Assembly: GCA_964441945.1 (NCBI GenBank)
Contig: CAYTWB010000009.1
Span: forward strand, 7,287 to 71,286
From: JADGQM01 sp964441945
Lineage (GTDB): Bacteria; Desulfobacterota; Syntrophobacteria; Syntrophobacterales; Syntrophobacteraceae
Length of the DNA: 64,000 nucleotides
Reading direction: 5' to 3'
How positions within the stretch are numbered: position 1 is the first letter of the stretch; every line of letters begins with the position of its first letter. A program made the position numbers and the translations under genes. Positions 1-7,319 of this stretch are shown here, piece after piece. The notes under the pieces were generated by a model. That model searched no databases. It saw nothing but the letters and a program-made list of their open reading frames with translations, and had not been told where the DNA came from.

Positions 1-44
1 GGGAGAAAGAAGAGAATTCGCGGAGTGAGGACCATGCGAGATCG

Positions 45-608
45 ATGGGCACTCCGGGAAGGCAACCCGCTCTCCGTATCGTCCTGTACCAGCCGGAGAT
101 CCCTCAGAATACAGGAAACGTTGCCAGGACCTGTGCCGCAACGCACACACCGCTTCACCTCATAGAGCCTTTGGGCTTTCGCCTCTCGGACCGTTACCTG
201 AAAAGGGCCGGGCTGGACTATTGGCCCCACGTTTGCCTGAAGATCCATCCGAGTTTTGAAGCATTGCGTCGCGAACTGGTTCCTTCCCGCATGGTCTTCT
301 TTTCGGCTCATGCTTCACGCCCCTATTACGAGTTCCGTTTCTTGCCCGGAGATTGTCTGGTCTTTGGCTCGGAAACAAAGGGATTGCCTCAGGAGCTGAT
401 GCAATCGGGACCCGGCGGTATTGTGCAGATCCCCATTGACAGATCACGGGTACGCAGCCTAAACTTGGCGACGAGCGTCGGGGCGGCCCTCTTTGAGGCC
501 TTGCGCCAACTCACCTTTTGCAGCCAGGAAGAGGCTTTTTCAGGTTTGCCCGAAACCGGCGGCACGAAATCACCTAAAGAAGGGGTGTTGCGTCCGAATT
601 ACAGTTGA
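45..608 (+). CDS. trmL: tRNA (cytidine(34)-2'-O)-methyltransferase
   Basis: SPOUT-class (SpoU family) RNA methyltransferase that would 2'-O-methylate the wobble base of tRNA-Leu isoacceptors in the cytoplasm, using S-adenosylmethionine. The protein carries the family motifs in order: PQNTGNVART near residues 20-29, FGSETKGLP at 107-115 and SLNLATSVG at 138-146, the last two forming the SAM-binding trefoil knot. It is 187 aa against roughly 155 aa for the E. coli enzyme; the extra length is a Pro/Gly/Lys-rich C-terminal tail with no recognisable motif. ATG at 45 is the first start in frame; the frame is open to the window edge, so a further upstream start cannot be excluded. The family assignment is strong, the exact tRNA target is inferred. 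Confidence 0.9.
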   Translation: MGTPGRQPALRIVLYQPEIPQNTGNVARTCAATHTPLHLIEPLGFRLSDRYLKRAGLDYWPHVCLKIHPSFEALRRELVPSRMVFFSAHASRPYYEFRFLPGDCLVFGSETKGLPQELMQSGPGGIVQIPIDRSRVRSLNLATSVGAALFEALRQLTFCSQEEAFSGLPETGGTKSPKEGVLRPNYS

Positions 609-1028
609 CATGATGAATGTGAGTTTTCGTACCTGCAGATCAAGTTCTTATGCTTATCGGCATTCACCTTCACCAGACTGCGGAACGTCACATGCAAGCA
701 CTGAATACGGAAGAAGTTATCTTGTCCAAGCTCCATGAACTTTGCCCGGAAATGCAGCAACTCGGTATCCAGCCAATTGTCTTGAATAAAGGATCTCGTT
801 ATTGAGTGGTTCTCTTTGAGAGCCAGGATGGCTTGAAGAATAGGCCCCCCCTGAGTTCTTTCAGAATTTGCCGGAATAATCCGGAGAAAGATCTTCCATC
901 GACGCTGCCACCCTGGGAACCCGATCTGCGCCATGCTGTCCAGGAGGCCAAGAAGCACCTGAACTTCAGCCTCAAATTGAAGCCGGCAGCCGGTAAATCT
1001 TCTTTGCGGAAAGCTGGGAACGCTTCAC
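609..1028. other. Gap with possible decayed coding sequence
   Basis: No convincing gene. In one plus-strand frame a 51-codon stretch (650-805) ends at a TGA and the same frame then stays open to 1036. The next gene begins in another frame at 1029. This could be a decayed 5' region of that gene, but neither peptide resembles a family I know. A minus-strand frame (599-958) is also open without recognisable features. Confidence 0.3.
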
Positions 1029-1526
1029 TTGGCTGAGATTGAGTGGAAGGGTGCCATCTGGAAGGCAGCCTATGGTGATCTGTCCATTAAAGACCTGCTG
1101 ACCACCCTCAAGGGCTACGGTCCGATGGAGATTCTGGAATTCGAGAAGGCCGGTGTTTGTCGGGGCCAAATCAGCCTTTGCCTTTCTGAGAAGGGACCCC
1201 GGGAGGTGACCATTCACGATCTCGAGATCCGGACAGATAAGAATAGAGGCCAGGGGCGGGCGACAGTTCGATGGCTGAGAGATATCTTCAAAGGGGACCT
1301 TCTTGTGGACTACCCTGATCTCCCTCCCGAGGCGGAGGCGTCTGAGGGAAGTCTCCCGTTCTGGGTAAAGATGTATCATGAAGGGCTTATTGATGGTCTG
1401 GAATGTGGCCTGTTCTGCCTGGTCCCTGAGATGAGCGAGACTGAGCTCCATGAGATCGAGGAAAAAATCCGAAACCTGTCAATGATCAATCGAGCGTCGC
1501 CGGGCAGGGATGAAGGCCAGAGATAA
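1029..1526 (+). CDS. Hypothetical protein, possibly GNAT-like
   Basis: I do not recognise this 165-aa protein with certainty. Residues 59-78 read like beta-strand 4 plus the acyl-CoA loop of a GNAT acetyltransferase (a TIHDLEI strand followed by RGQGRA at 73-78), and an FWVKMYHEGLIDGLE helix at 111-125 resembles the helix after strand 5. The N-terminal half is not GNAT-like, so this may be a divergent or truncated member. The start is uncertain: TTG at 1029 is the first start-like codon in a frame open from 981, with no clear ribosome-binding site. The 3' end overlaps rfaE2 by 17 bases, suggesting co-translation. Confidence 0.45.
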   Translation: MAEIEWKGAIWKAAYGDLSIKDLLTTLKGYGPMEILEFEKAGVCRGQISLCLSEKGPREVTIHDLEIRTDKNRGQGRATVRWLRDIFKGDLLVDYPDLPPEAEASEGSLPFWVKMYHEGLIDGLECGLFCLVPEMSETELHEIEEKIRNLSMINRASPGRDEGQR

Positions 1527-2022
1527 GATTAAAAACATAGAAGAACTGGATGCAATCTGCAGGACGGCCCGTGAGCGCCGCTTGCGTGTGGTTTTTACCA
1601 ACGGCTGTTTCGATTTACTGCACGTCGGTCATGTGCGCTACCTGGAAGCCGCCCGAAGCCAGGGGGACCTCCTGGTTGTCGCGGTGAACAGCGACGCCTC
1701 CGTCAGGCAAATCAAAGGAGATCTGCGTCCGATCATCCAGCAGGCGCAACGCTGCGAACTGGTAGCAGCCCTTCACTGTGTAGATTACGTCTGTGTTTTT
1801 GATACCCCCGATCCGCTCCCGCTGATCACCCGGCTCCAACCGAGCATCCTGGTTAAGGGTGCGGATTGGTCGCTGGATAAGACGGTCGGCGCAGCGGAAG
1901 TGCAGCGGGCCGGTGGGAAAGTGGTCCACATTCAGCTGGTGCCGGATGCATCCTCAACGAGAATCATTGAAAGAGTTCTTGAACGATTTCGAGAAAAGGA
2001 TCAGGGAACCGGTCGTGGTTAG
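1510..2022 (+). CDS. rfaE2: D-glycero-beta-D-manno-heptose 1-phosphate adenylyltransferase
   Basis: Stand-alone nucleotidyltransferase matching the C-terminal domain of E. coli HldE. It would transfer AMP from ATP to heptose-1-phosphate to give ADP-heptose, the precursor of the lipopolysaccharide inner core. The cytidylyltransferase-fold signature NGCFDLLHVGH lies at residues 31-41 (HxGH at 38-41), with KGADW at 116-120 and the STRII motif near the C-terminus. The usual K-G-x-x-R-P-x-n-x-e-x-x-R loop is present as KGDLRPIIQQAQR at 69-81. Length 170 aa is normal for split RfaE2 proteins. The sugar-kinase half (RfaE1) is not in this window. Confidence 0.92.
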   Translation: MKARDKIKNIEELDAICRTARERRLRVVFTNGCFDLLHVGHVRYLEAARSQGDLLVVAVNSDASVRQIKGDLRPIIQQAQRCELVAALHCVDYVCVFDTPDPLPLITRLQPSILVKGADWSLDKTVGAAEVQRAGGKVVHIQLVPDASSTRIIERVLERFREKDQGTGRG

Positions 2023-2059
2023 GTCTTGCAGGCCGTATTCCGAATAAGGAGAAGAGGAT

Positions 2060-2800
2060 TTGGGAGCAAAGAAGATCAAGATTTCCAAAAAGGAAGCACT
2101 GAAGGCTCAAAAAGCTCAGGAGTCGGCACAGATTCCGATCTTTTCAAGAGAATGGCTGGAGGAGCACGCATCAAGGATTTTCATTGCGGCAGGCGCACTA
2201 TTGCTGATTTTGGGTATCCTCTGGGGATACAACGCCTATGCGGCATCCAAGGAACGGCGCGCGCAGCTGGACTATGCAAAGGTCCTGCAGAACTGGCCTG
2301 TGGATGAGAATAGCAACCGGGCGATATGGGAGCAGGTCGCCGCGGAACTGGAAGGTTTCGTGAAGGAACACTCCGGGACCCCACCCGCACATAATGCGCA
2401 GCTCGATCTGGCTCGAGCCTGGTTTCAGTCCCAGCAATTTGAAAAGGCCCTGCAATGGAACAAGAGAGTCCTGGACGAGCAGCCTCGCGATGAAGGATTC
2501 AAGTTGCTGGCCCAGTATCAACTGGCAGCCACCTATAAAGCCCTGGGCAGGGTGGATGATGCCATTGCCCTGTGGGGATTGATCAAAAGCAAGAGCTCCC
2601 CCGAAATTGCCAAAGAAGCGGACTGGAACCTGGCAGGGCTGTATGCCGGGAAAGGGGAATACGCAAAAGCTGTCGAACACTATGAGTCGGCGCTGAAAGC
2701 GTCAGCCGGCTATCCCGGTTCTGCGCTGATTCAGGAGGAACTGGCATCCGTTAAGCTCAAGGTCAATGCGCCGGGCAACCAAAAGACCGGCAGCCAGTGA
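2060..2800 (+). CDS. Membrane-anchored TPR protein (YfgM-like)
   Basis: A 246-aa protein with a lysine-rich cytoplasmic N-terminus (about residues 1-35), a single transmembrane segment near 40-60 (FIAAGALLLILGILWGY) and an exported region built of tetratricopeptide repeats from about 95 to 225. This is the layout of YfgM/TPR_21 proteins, which act as periplasmic chaperone partners or envelope scaffolds; the precise role here is inferred. The start is TTG at 2060, preceded by AAGGAGAAGAGGA, a strong ribosome-binding site, with no ATG closer to the N-terminus. It follows rfaE2 by 37 bases and may share its transcript. A promoter and structured RNA region follow. Confidence 0.7.
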   Translation: MGAKKIKISKKEALKAQKAQESAQIPIFSREWLEEHASRIFIAAGALLLILGILWGYNAYAASKERRAQLDYAKVLQNWPVDENSNRAIWEQVAAELEGFVKEHSGTPPAHNAQLDLARAWFQSQQFEKALQWNKRVLDEQPRDEGFKLLAQYQLAATYKALGRVDDAIALWGLIKSKSSPEIAKEADWNLAGLYAGKGEYAKAVEHYESALKASAGYPGSALIQEELASVKLKVNAPGNQKTGSQ

Positions 2801-2860
2801 TCGGGGGTTGACTGATTTCCGGTCCCAAGGCAGGCGCATGACCCTCAGGCATCTTTTGTG

Positions 2861-2889
2861 TTGACAGGGTTTTGCAGAATCGGTAATCA
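2861..2889 (+). promoter_or_regulatory. Possible sigma70 promoter for candidate sRNA
   Basis: A perfect -35 hexamer TTGACA (2861-2866) is followed after 17 bases by TAATCA (2884-2889), a poor -10. Transcription from here would run into the terminator ending near 3120, giving an RNA of roughly 225 nt. Confidence 0.3.
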
Positions 2890-2895
2890 CTGCAT

Positions 2896-3120
2896 GGAAT
2901 ATGAGGAAAGGTTTAACTGAGGGGACAAGATGATTATCCGGTTTCTTTGCTCGTGCCGCTTTTGTTTTTGGCAAGGCTTTTTTTTCTGGAAGCCTGCCTG
3001 TGGGGCGCAGTAGGCGGAACCGGACCGGTCACCGACTGAAACCATGGGTAGGCGCACTTGGAACCCATGGTTTGTTGCTTTTTTGAAGCCGTGGATTCCA
3101 GATCCAACGGCTTTTTTTTT
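2896..3120 (+). ncRNA. Candidate terminated small RNA or leader
   Basis: The stretch ends in an intrinsic terminator, contains a perfect 11-bp hairpin (AAACCATGGGT pairing with ACCCATGGTTT around a 13-base loop) and a smaller GCCTGC/GTAGGC stem near 2996-3016. No open reading frame with a ribosome-binding site fits. Length is similar to 6S RNA, but I could not recognise the 6S central bubble or end pairing, so no family name is given. It may equally be a transcribed 3' tail of the upstream operon. The 5' end is inferred only from the weak promoter. Confidence 0.35.
3087..3120 (+). terminator. Intrinsic terminator
   Basis: AGCCGTGGAT (3087-3096) pairs with ATCCAACGGCT (3102-3112) with one bulged A and a short loop, followed directly by nine T residues. 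It ends either the rfaE2/TPR transcript or a small RNA. Confidence 0.8.
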
Positions 3121-3241
3121 GATAAAAGTCCACTAATCGCAGCGAAGCAGGCCAAAAGAGAACCTTGCCCCTGGCCTGATTGCTTCGCCCGGCTTCCCGC
3201 TGTGTCGCGGGTAGACAGTCGAGAAGGGAGGATCAAACGGC

Positions 3242-4543
3242 ATGATCTATAACATCGAGTTTGAAACAATGCCCCGGGAGGCGCTTGAAGCCATTCAATT
3301 GCGCCGTCTGCAGGCCACGATCCAGCGGGTTTACTCAACGGTGCCGTTCTATCGGAAAAGGTTTGATGATGCCGGCATCACTCCTGCAGACATCAGGACG
3401 CTGAAGGATCTGCAAAGGCTCCCGTTTACCACCAAGCAGGATTTGCGTGACAATTACCCGTTTGGCATGTTCGCCGTACCGATGGACAATGTGGTGCGTA
3501 TCCACGCATCATCCGGGACAACCGGAAAACCCACCGTGGTGGGCTACACCGCCAGGGATATCGGGACCTGGGCGGACCTGATGGCCCGTGCCCTGGTTGC
3601 CGGTGGCGCCTCCCGCGGGGATATCATCCACAATGCCTATGGCTACGGGCTTTTCACCGGAGGGTTGGGGATCCACTACGGGGCGGAACGTCTAGGGGCT
3701 TCGGTCATCCCCATCTCGGGCGGAAACACCAAGCGGCAGATCCTCATCATGAAGGACTTCGGTCCCACAATACTCACCTGCACTCCATCCTATGCGCTCC
3801 ACCTGGCCGAAGCCGCCGCCGAACTAGGTGTCAAATTCGAAGACCTGAAGTTCAAATCCGGGATCTTCGGTGCCGAACCCTGGTCGGAGAATATGCGGGA
3901 TGAGATTGAGCGCAAACTCCATTTGAACGCCATCGATATCTACGGGTTGAGCGAGGTGATGGGACCGGGGGTATCCATTGAGTGTCTCGAAGCGAAAAGT
4001 GGCCTCCACATCTTTGAAGATCATTTTATCCCTGAAGTGATCAACCCGCAAACCGGAGAAGTACTGCCCTCCGGAGAGCCGGGAGAGCTGGTTTTCACTT
4101 CCATTACCAAGGAAGCCTTCCCGATCATCCGCTATCGAACCCGCGATGTCACATCGCTCAATGCTGAGCCATGCATCTGCGGGCGAACGCACATACGGAT
4201 GAACCGGGTAACGGGCAGGACCGACGACATGCTCATTATTCGAGGAGTCAATGTGTTCCCGTCGCAAATCGAGAGTGTCCTGATGGAGATGCGGTGGGTC
4301 GAGCCCCACTACCAGCTCGTTGTGGATAGACAGGATAATCTGGATATTCTTACGGTAATGGTTGAGGTCGGGGAAGAGACTTTTTCAGATGAAGTGCGCA
4401 AGCTGCAAGATCTCGAAAAGAAGATTTCCAAGAATATCAAGGAGTACCTGGGTGTTTCCGCCAAAGTGAAACTGGTGGAACCGAAGAGCATCCCGCGGAG
4501 TGAGGGGAAGGCCCAGCGCGTCATCGATAAGCGCCGGTTCTAG
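3242..4543 (+). CDS. paaK: Phenylacetate-CoA ligase
   Basis: AMP-forming ligase (ANL superfamily) that activates phenylacetate or a related arylacetate to its CoA thioester in the cytoplasm. All key motifs are intact: P-loop SSGTTGKP at residues 90-97, FGAEPWS at 209-215, YGLSEV at 234-239, GRTDDMLIIRG at 325-335, and the C-terminal catalytic lysine in SEGKAQRV (Lys423). Length 433 aa is typical. ATG at 3242 follows a GGGAGGATCAAACGGC leader. It opens a cluster with an ACT protein and the Liv transporter, an arrangement known in anaerobes that degrade aromatic amino acids, where PaaK acts with indolepyruvate ferredoxin oxidoreductase; that enzyme is not in this window. Confidence 0.93.
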   Translation: MIYNIEFETMPREALEAIQLRRLQATIQRVYSTVPFYRKRFDDAGITPADIRTLKDLQRLPFTTKQDLRDNYPFGMFAVPMDNVVRIHASSGTTGKPTVVGYTARDIGTWADLMARALVAGGASRGDIIHNAYGYGLFTGGLGIHYGAERLGASVIPISGGNTKRQILIMKDFGPTILTCTPSYALHLAEAAAELGVKFEDLKFKSGIFGAEPWSENMRDEIERKLHLNAIDIYGLSEVMGPGVSIECLEAKSGLHIFEDHFIPEVINPQTGEVLPSGEPGELVFTSITKEAFPIIRYRTRDVTSLNAEPCICGRTHIRMNRVTGRTDDMLIIRGVNVFPSQIESVLMEMRWVEPHYQLVVDRQDNLDILTVMVEVGEETFSDEVRKLQDLEKKISKNIKEYLGVSAKVKLVEPKSIPRSEGKAQRVIDKRRF

Positions 4544-4554
4544 TTCTTCGCGGT

Positions 4555-4583
4555 GCTTCCGTCCCTGGCGGATGGACGGAAGC
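4555..4583 (+). promoter_or_regulatory. Perfect hairpin between paaK and the ACT gene
   Basis: GCTTCCGTCC (4555-4564) and GGACGGAAGC (4574-4583) form a perfect 10-bp stem around a 9-base loop, 12 bases after the paaK stop. No T tract follows, so it is not a standard terminator; an RNA-stability or processing element is more likely. Confidence 0.55.
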
Positions 4584-4639
4584 GGCAGTCCAGGGATCAG
4601 AACACAGCCTCTCAGATACGGAGAAAAGGAGGAGCAACG

Positions 4640-5071
4640 ATGCGAGTAGAACAGATTTCAGTCTTTCTGGAGAACAAAGCAGGTCGCCTTTCTGAAGTCA
4701 CTGGAATCCTCGCTGAGACAGGAATCAATATTCGGGCCCTGTCACTTGCGGACACTTCCGATTTCGGCATTCTGCGTCTCATTGTGAACGACAATGCCAA
4801 AGCGGTAGAGGTGCTCAGGCAACACGGCTTCACGGTAGGGAAGACCGATGTCGTGGCGGTAGAGGTTGACGACCGCCCGGGGGGGCTTCACCGAATTCTG
4901 CAGGTCCTCTTCAAAGGCAATGTCAACGTTGAGTACATGTACGCATTCGTTCAGCAGAGCGGCAGCAATGCGGTGATCATCTTCCGTTTCGACAATCTGG
5001 ATGAAGCCGTTAGAGTGCTGACGGAAAATGCAGTGAGGGTAATCGCCGGAGAACAGCTTTATACCATGTAG
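4640..5071 (+). CDS. Tandem ACT-domain protein
   Basis: A 143-aa protein made of two ACT domains (about residues 1-70 and 70-143) and nothing else. ACT domains bind small ligands, usually amino acids. Stand-alone double-ACT proteins of this kind commonly sit next to paaK in anaerobes and are thought to sense amino acids, but the mechanism is not established. The start is ATG at 4640, chosen for the AAAGGAGGAGCAACG ribosome-binding site just before it and because both domains begin there; the frame is open farther upstream to 4553 but that part lacks homology-like features. The gene lies between paaK and livK in one likely operon. Confidence 0.85.
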   Translation: MRVEQISVFLENKAGRLSEVTGILAETGINIRALSLADTSDFGILRLIVNDNAKAVEVLRQHGFTVGKTDVVAVEVDDRPGGLHRILQVLFKGNVNVEYMYAFVQQSGSNAVIIFRFDNLDEAVRVLTENAVRVIAGEQLYTM

Positions 5072-5092
5072 AATGGAGAAGAGGGAGGAGTC

Positions 5093-6256
5093 ATGAAGGC
5101 CAGGAAATCTGTACGGTTGAAGGGTTTGATGGTTTTGGTGCTTGCGCTGACCGTTTGGGCGACGCCATCGGCAAGCTGGTCCAAGGATGCTTACAAGATC
5201 GGGGGGATTCTTGCGATCACAGGACCCAGTTCTTTTCTGGGAGATCCCGGGAAGAAAAGCCTGGAGATGGCAGTCGACGACATCAACTCCAGGGGAGGCA
5301 TCGACGGTCACCCGTTGGAGGCGGTAATATACGATACTGAAGGGGACCCCACCAAGACCGTCCTGGCTACCAACAAACTGATCAGCAATGACAAGGTCCT
5401 TGCCATAGTTGGACCGAGCCTTACTCCCACTACATTGGCCATCGTCCCGCTTGCAGAAAAGGAAAAAATCCCTTTGATCAGTTGTGCCGCAGGGATCCAG
5501 ATCACGGAGCCGATCAAGCCCTGGGTTTTTAAGACCGCCCAGAGCGACGTTCTCGCTGTGGCCGCCATCTACCAGCATATGCAGAAGCAGAACATCAAGA
5601 AGGTGGGGATCATTACGGTCGAAACGGCCTACGGCAAGAGTGGCAAGGAACAGCTTCTGACACAGGCTTCCAAGTTCGGTATCGAGATCGTTGTGTCAGA
5701 GAGCTTTGGTGACAAAGACACCGACATGACGGCACAGTTGACCAAAATCCGCTCCGCCCAGCCCCAGGCCATCATATGCTGGGGGACCAATCCGGGCCCG
5801 GCGGTGATTGCCAAGAATGTTCAGCAAATGAACATCAAGGTCCCGCTCTACCAGAGCCACGGGGTTGCCTCTCCCAAGTTCCTGGAACTGGCCGGGGACG
5901 CTGCAGAGGGCATCATCCTGCCCACCGGCAAGATCCTGGTTGCCCAGCAACTGCCCGACAACGACCCACAGAAGGCTGTGCTTCTGAAGTACATCGAACA
6001 GTATGAAAAGCGTTATAAAATACCCGTCTCCGGTTTCGGCGGCTATGCCTATGACGCCATAAATCTACTGGCTGCGGCCCTGCCTGGCACTGATGGAGAT
6101 AAACAAAAGATTCGCGATGCTCTGGAAAAGCTCAAGGGGCATGTGGGGGTGTCCGGCACGTTTAATTTCTCGCCACAAGAGCACAACGGCTTAGGTCCTG
6201 ATGCCTTCGTGATGGTGCAGATTCAAAAGGGGACCTGGAAACTGCTTGGTCAGTGA
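5093..6256 (+). CDS. livK: Branched-chain amino acid ABC transporter substrate-binding protein
   Basis: Periplasmic binding protein of the Liv/HAAT family (Peripla_BP_6 fold), 387 aa. A signal peptide occupies about residues 1-29 (positively charged start, LMVLVLALTVWA core, cleavage near ASWS-KDAY). The mature protein begins with the family pattern IGGILAITGPSSFLG and contains the SxxxP-like GPSLTPTT segment. It captures the ligand for LivHMGF encoded downstream. Ligands for the family range from leucine to aromatic acids; the neighbouring paaK suggests an aromatic amino acid or arylacid here, which is inference. ATG at 5093 follows GGGAGGAGTC. It is 21 bases downstream of the ACT gene. Confidence 0.92.
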   Translation: MKARKSVRLKGLMVLVLALTVWATPSASWSKDAYKIGGILAITGPSSFLGDPGKKSLEMAVDDINSRGGIDGHPLEAVIYDTEGDPTKTVLATNKLISNDKVLAIVGPSLTPTTLAIVPLAEKEKIPLISCAAGIQITEPIKPWVFKTAQSDVLAVAAIYQHMQKQNIKKVGIITVETAYGKSGKEQLLTQASKFGIEIVVSESFGDKDTDMTAQLTKIRSAQPQAIICWGTNPGPAVIAKNVQQMNIKVPLYQSHGVASPKFLELAGDAAEGIILPTGKILVAQQLPDNDPQKAVLLKYIEQYEKRYKIPVSGFGGYAYDAINLLAAALPGTDGDKQKIRDALEKLKGHVGVSGTFNFSPQEHNGLGPDAFVMVQIQKGTWKLLGQ

Positions 6257-6260
6257 TTTA

Positions 6261-6290
6261 GGTAGTGGCTAGTGATTAGTGATTAGTGGG
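6261..6290 (+). repeat. TAGTGR-rich short tandem repeat
   Basis: Degenerate tandem copies of a roughly 7-base unit (TAGTGGC/TAGTGAT) between livK and livH. A similar array follows livH at 7201. This is not coding: stop codons occur in several frames. Confidence 0.7.
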
Positions 6291-6323
6291 TGCAGACGGG
6301 TCTGGCCCCAAGAATGGCTTGCA

Positions 6324-7199
6324 ATGCAGGAGTTTCTTCAATATCTTTTTTCTGGTGTCACCAACGGCACGATATATGCCGTCATCGCCCTGGGTTTCAC
6401 CATGCTCTACAACGCAACCGGGCTCATCAATTTTGCCCAGGGTGAATTCGTGATGTTGGGCGCACTCAGCATGATTGCATTCTGGAAGGGATTTCGGCTC
6501 CCATTGCCGGCAGCCTTTTTTCTTTCAGTCTCCGTGGTCTCTGTGGTGGGGCTCCTGCTGGAGCGCCTTGCAATCCGAACGGTCCGCAAGCCCCACCCTA
6601 TTGTTCTGGTGATCATCACGATCGGTGCCTCGATCTTTCTTCGCGGCGTAGCCATGCTCGTGTGGGGAAAGGATGCTCACAGCGCCCCGTCCTTTTCAGC
6701 CCGTCCGCCTTTCGACATCTTCGGGGCGACACTGCTGCCTCAGAGCCTTTGGATCGTTGGGGTTGTTCTGGTCATCGTAGTCGGTCTCCAGCTCTTTTTT
6801 CGAAAGACCATAGCAGGAAAAGCCATGGAGGCCTGTGCCATCAACAAGAAGGCCGCATCGCTGCTGGGGATACCCAGTGAGCGCATGGTCCTCGCGGCCT
6901 TTGCCCTGAGCGCCGGGATGGGAAGCGCGGGAGGCATCCTCATTGCCCCCATCAGCATGAGCAGCTACGATATGGGGATGATGCTGGGATTGAAGGGTTT
7001 TTGCGCAGCCATGCTGGGCGGTCTGGGCAGTTCCTGGGGGGCTGTGCTGGGAGGAATGCTCCTGGGAGTCCTTGAAGCCATGGGAGTGGGTTTCTTTTCT
7101 TCCAGTCTCAAGGATGCCATTGCCTTCTTTCTGCTGCTCCTCATTCTCTACGCCCGTCCGAGCGGGCTGCTCGGAGTCAAGACGGTGCATCGTTTCTAG
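6324..7199 (+). CDS. livH: Branched-chain amino acid ABC transporter permease LivH
   Basis: Inner-membrane permease, 291 aa, with about eight hydrophobic segments. The opening pattern FLQYLFSGVTNGTIYAVIAL and the LINFAQGEFVMLGA motif at about residues 36-49 are diagnostic for LivH. The EAA-like cytoplasmic loop (CAINKKAASLLGI, with the following GxxS/G segment) contacts the ATPases. I place the start at ATG 6324; an in-frame GTG at 6279 lies within a short repeat and would add 15 non-hydrophobic residues, so it is less likely. No strong ribosome-binding site precedes 6324. It forms the channel with LivM. Confidence 0.9.
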   Translation: MQEFLQYLFSGVTNGTIYAVIALGFTMLYNATGLINFAQGEFVMLGALSMIAFWKGFRLPLPAAFFLSVSVVSVVGLLLERLAIRTVRKPHPIVLVIITIGASIFLRGVAMLVWGKDAHSAPSFSARPPFDIFGATLLPQSLWIVGVVLVIVVGLQLFFRKTIAGKAMEACAINKKAASLLGIPSERMVLAAFALSAGMGSAGGILIAPISMSSYDMGMMLGLKGFCAAMLGGLGSSWGAVLGGMLLGVLEAMGVGFFSSSLKDAIAFFLLLLILYARPSGLLGVKTVHRF

Positions 7200-7200
7200 A

Positions 7201-7236
7201 TAGTGGCTAGTGATCAGTGGTTAGTGACTAGTGGCT
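7201..7236 (+). repeat. TAGTGR-rich short tandem repeat, second array
   Basis: Starts two bases after the livH stop codon and repeats the same TAGTGG/TAGTGA unit seen at 6261-6290, so livH is bracketed by two arrays. Confidence 0.7.
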
Positions 7237-7319
7237 GGATGGGGGTGGGCGATCGGGAGGATGAGAATCCCAGATCCCTCAGAGTGCTCGTCCCATAGCC
7301 TAGAGCCTTATTGAGTGAC

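Larger units (their letters stand above)
2801..3241. other. Long structured intergenic region before paaK
   Basis: A 441-base gap without a supportable gene. It holds a TTGACA element at 2861, an 11-bp perfect inverted repeat (3039-3049 with 3063-3073), an intrinsic terminator (3087-3120), and a further long hairpin nearer paaK: GCGAAGCA-GGCCA at 3142-3154 pairs with TGGCC at 3172-3176 and TGCTTCGC at 3181-3188, with a 4-base bulge. The last hairpin lies in the presumed paaK leader. Confidence 0.6.

Noticed and set aside
797..830. UGA at 803 followed by a tight hairpin (GGTTCTC/GAGAGCC), resembling a selenocysteine signal
   Set aside because: The apical loop lacks the G and U expected in a bacterial SECIS, the surrounding peptide matches no selenoprotein, and there is no cysteine homologue context; decay is a better explanation.
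599..958. Minus-strand 119-codon frame in the gap before the GNAT-like gene
   Set aside because: No ribosome-binding site, no domain pattern; likely an antisense shadow of decayed coding sequence.
2896..3120. 6S RNA
   Set aside because: Length and hairpins are suggestive, but neither the central single-stranded bubble nor complementary 5' and 3' ends could be recognised.
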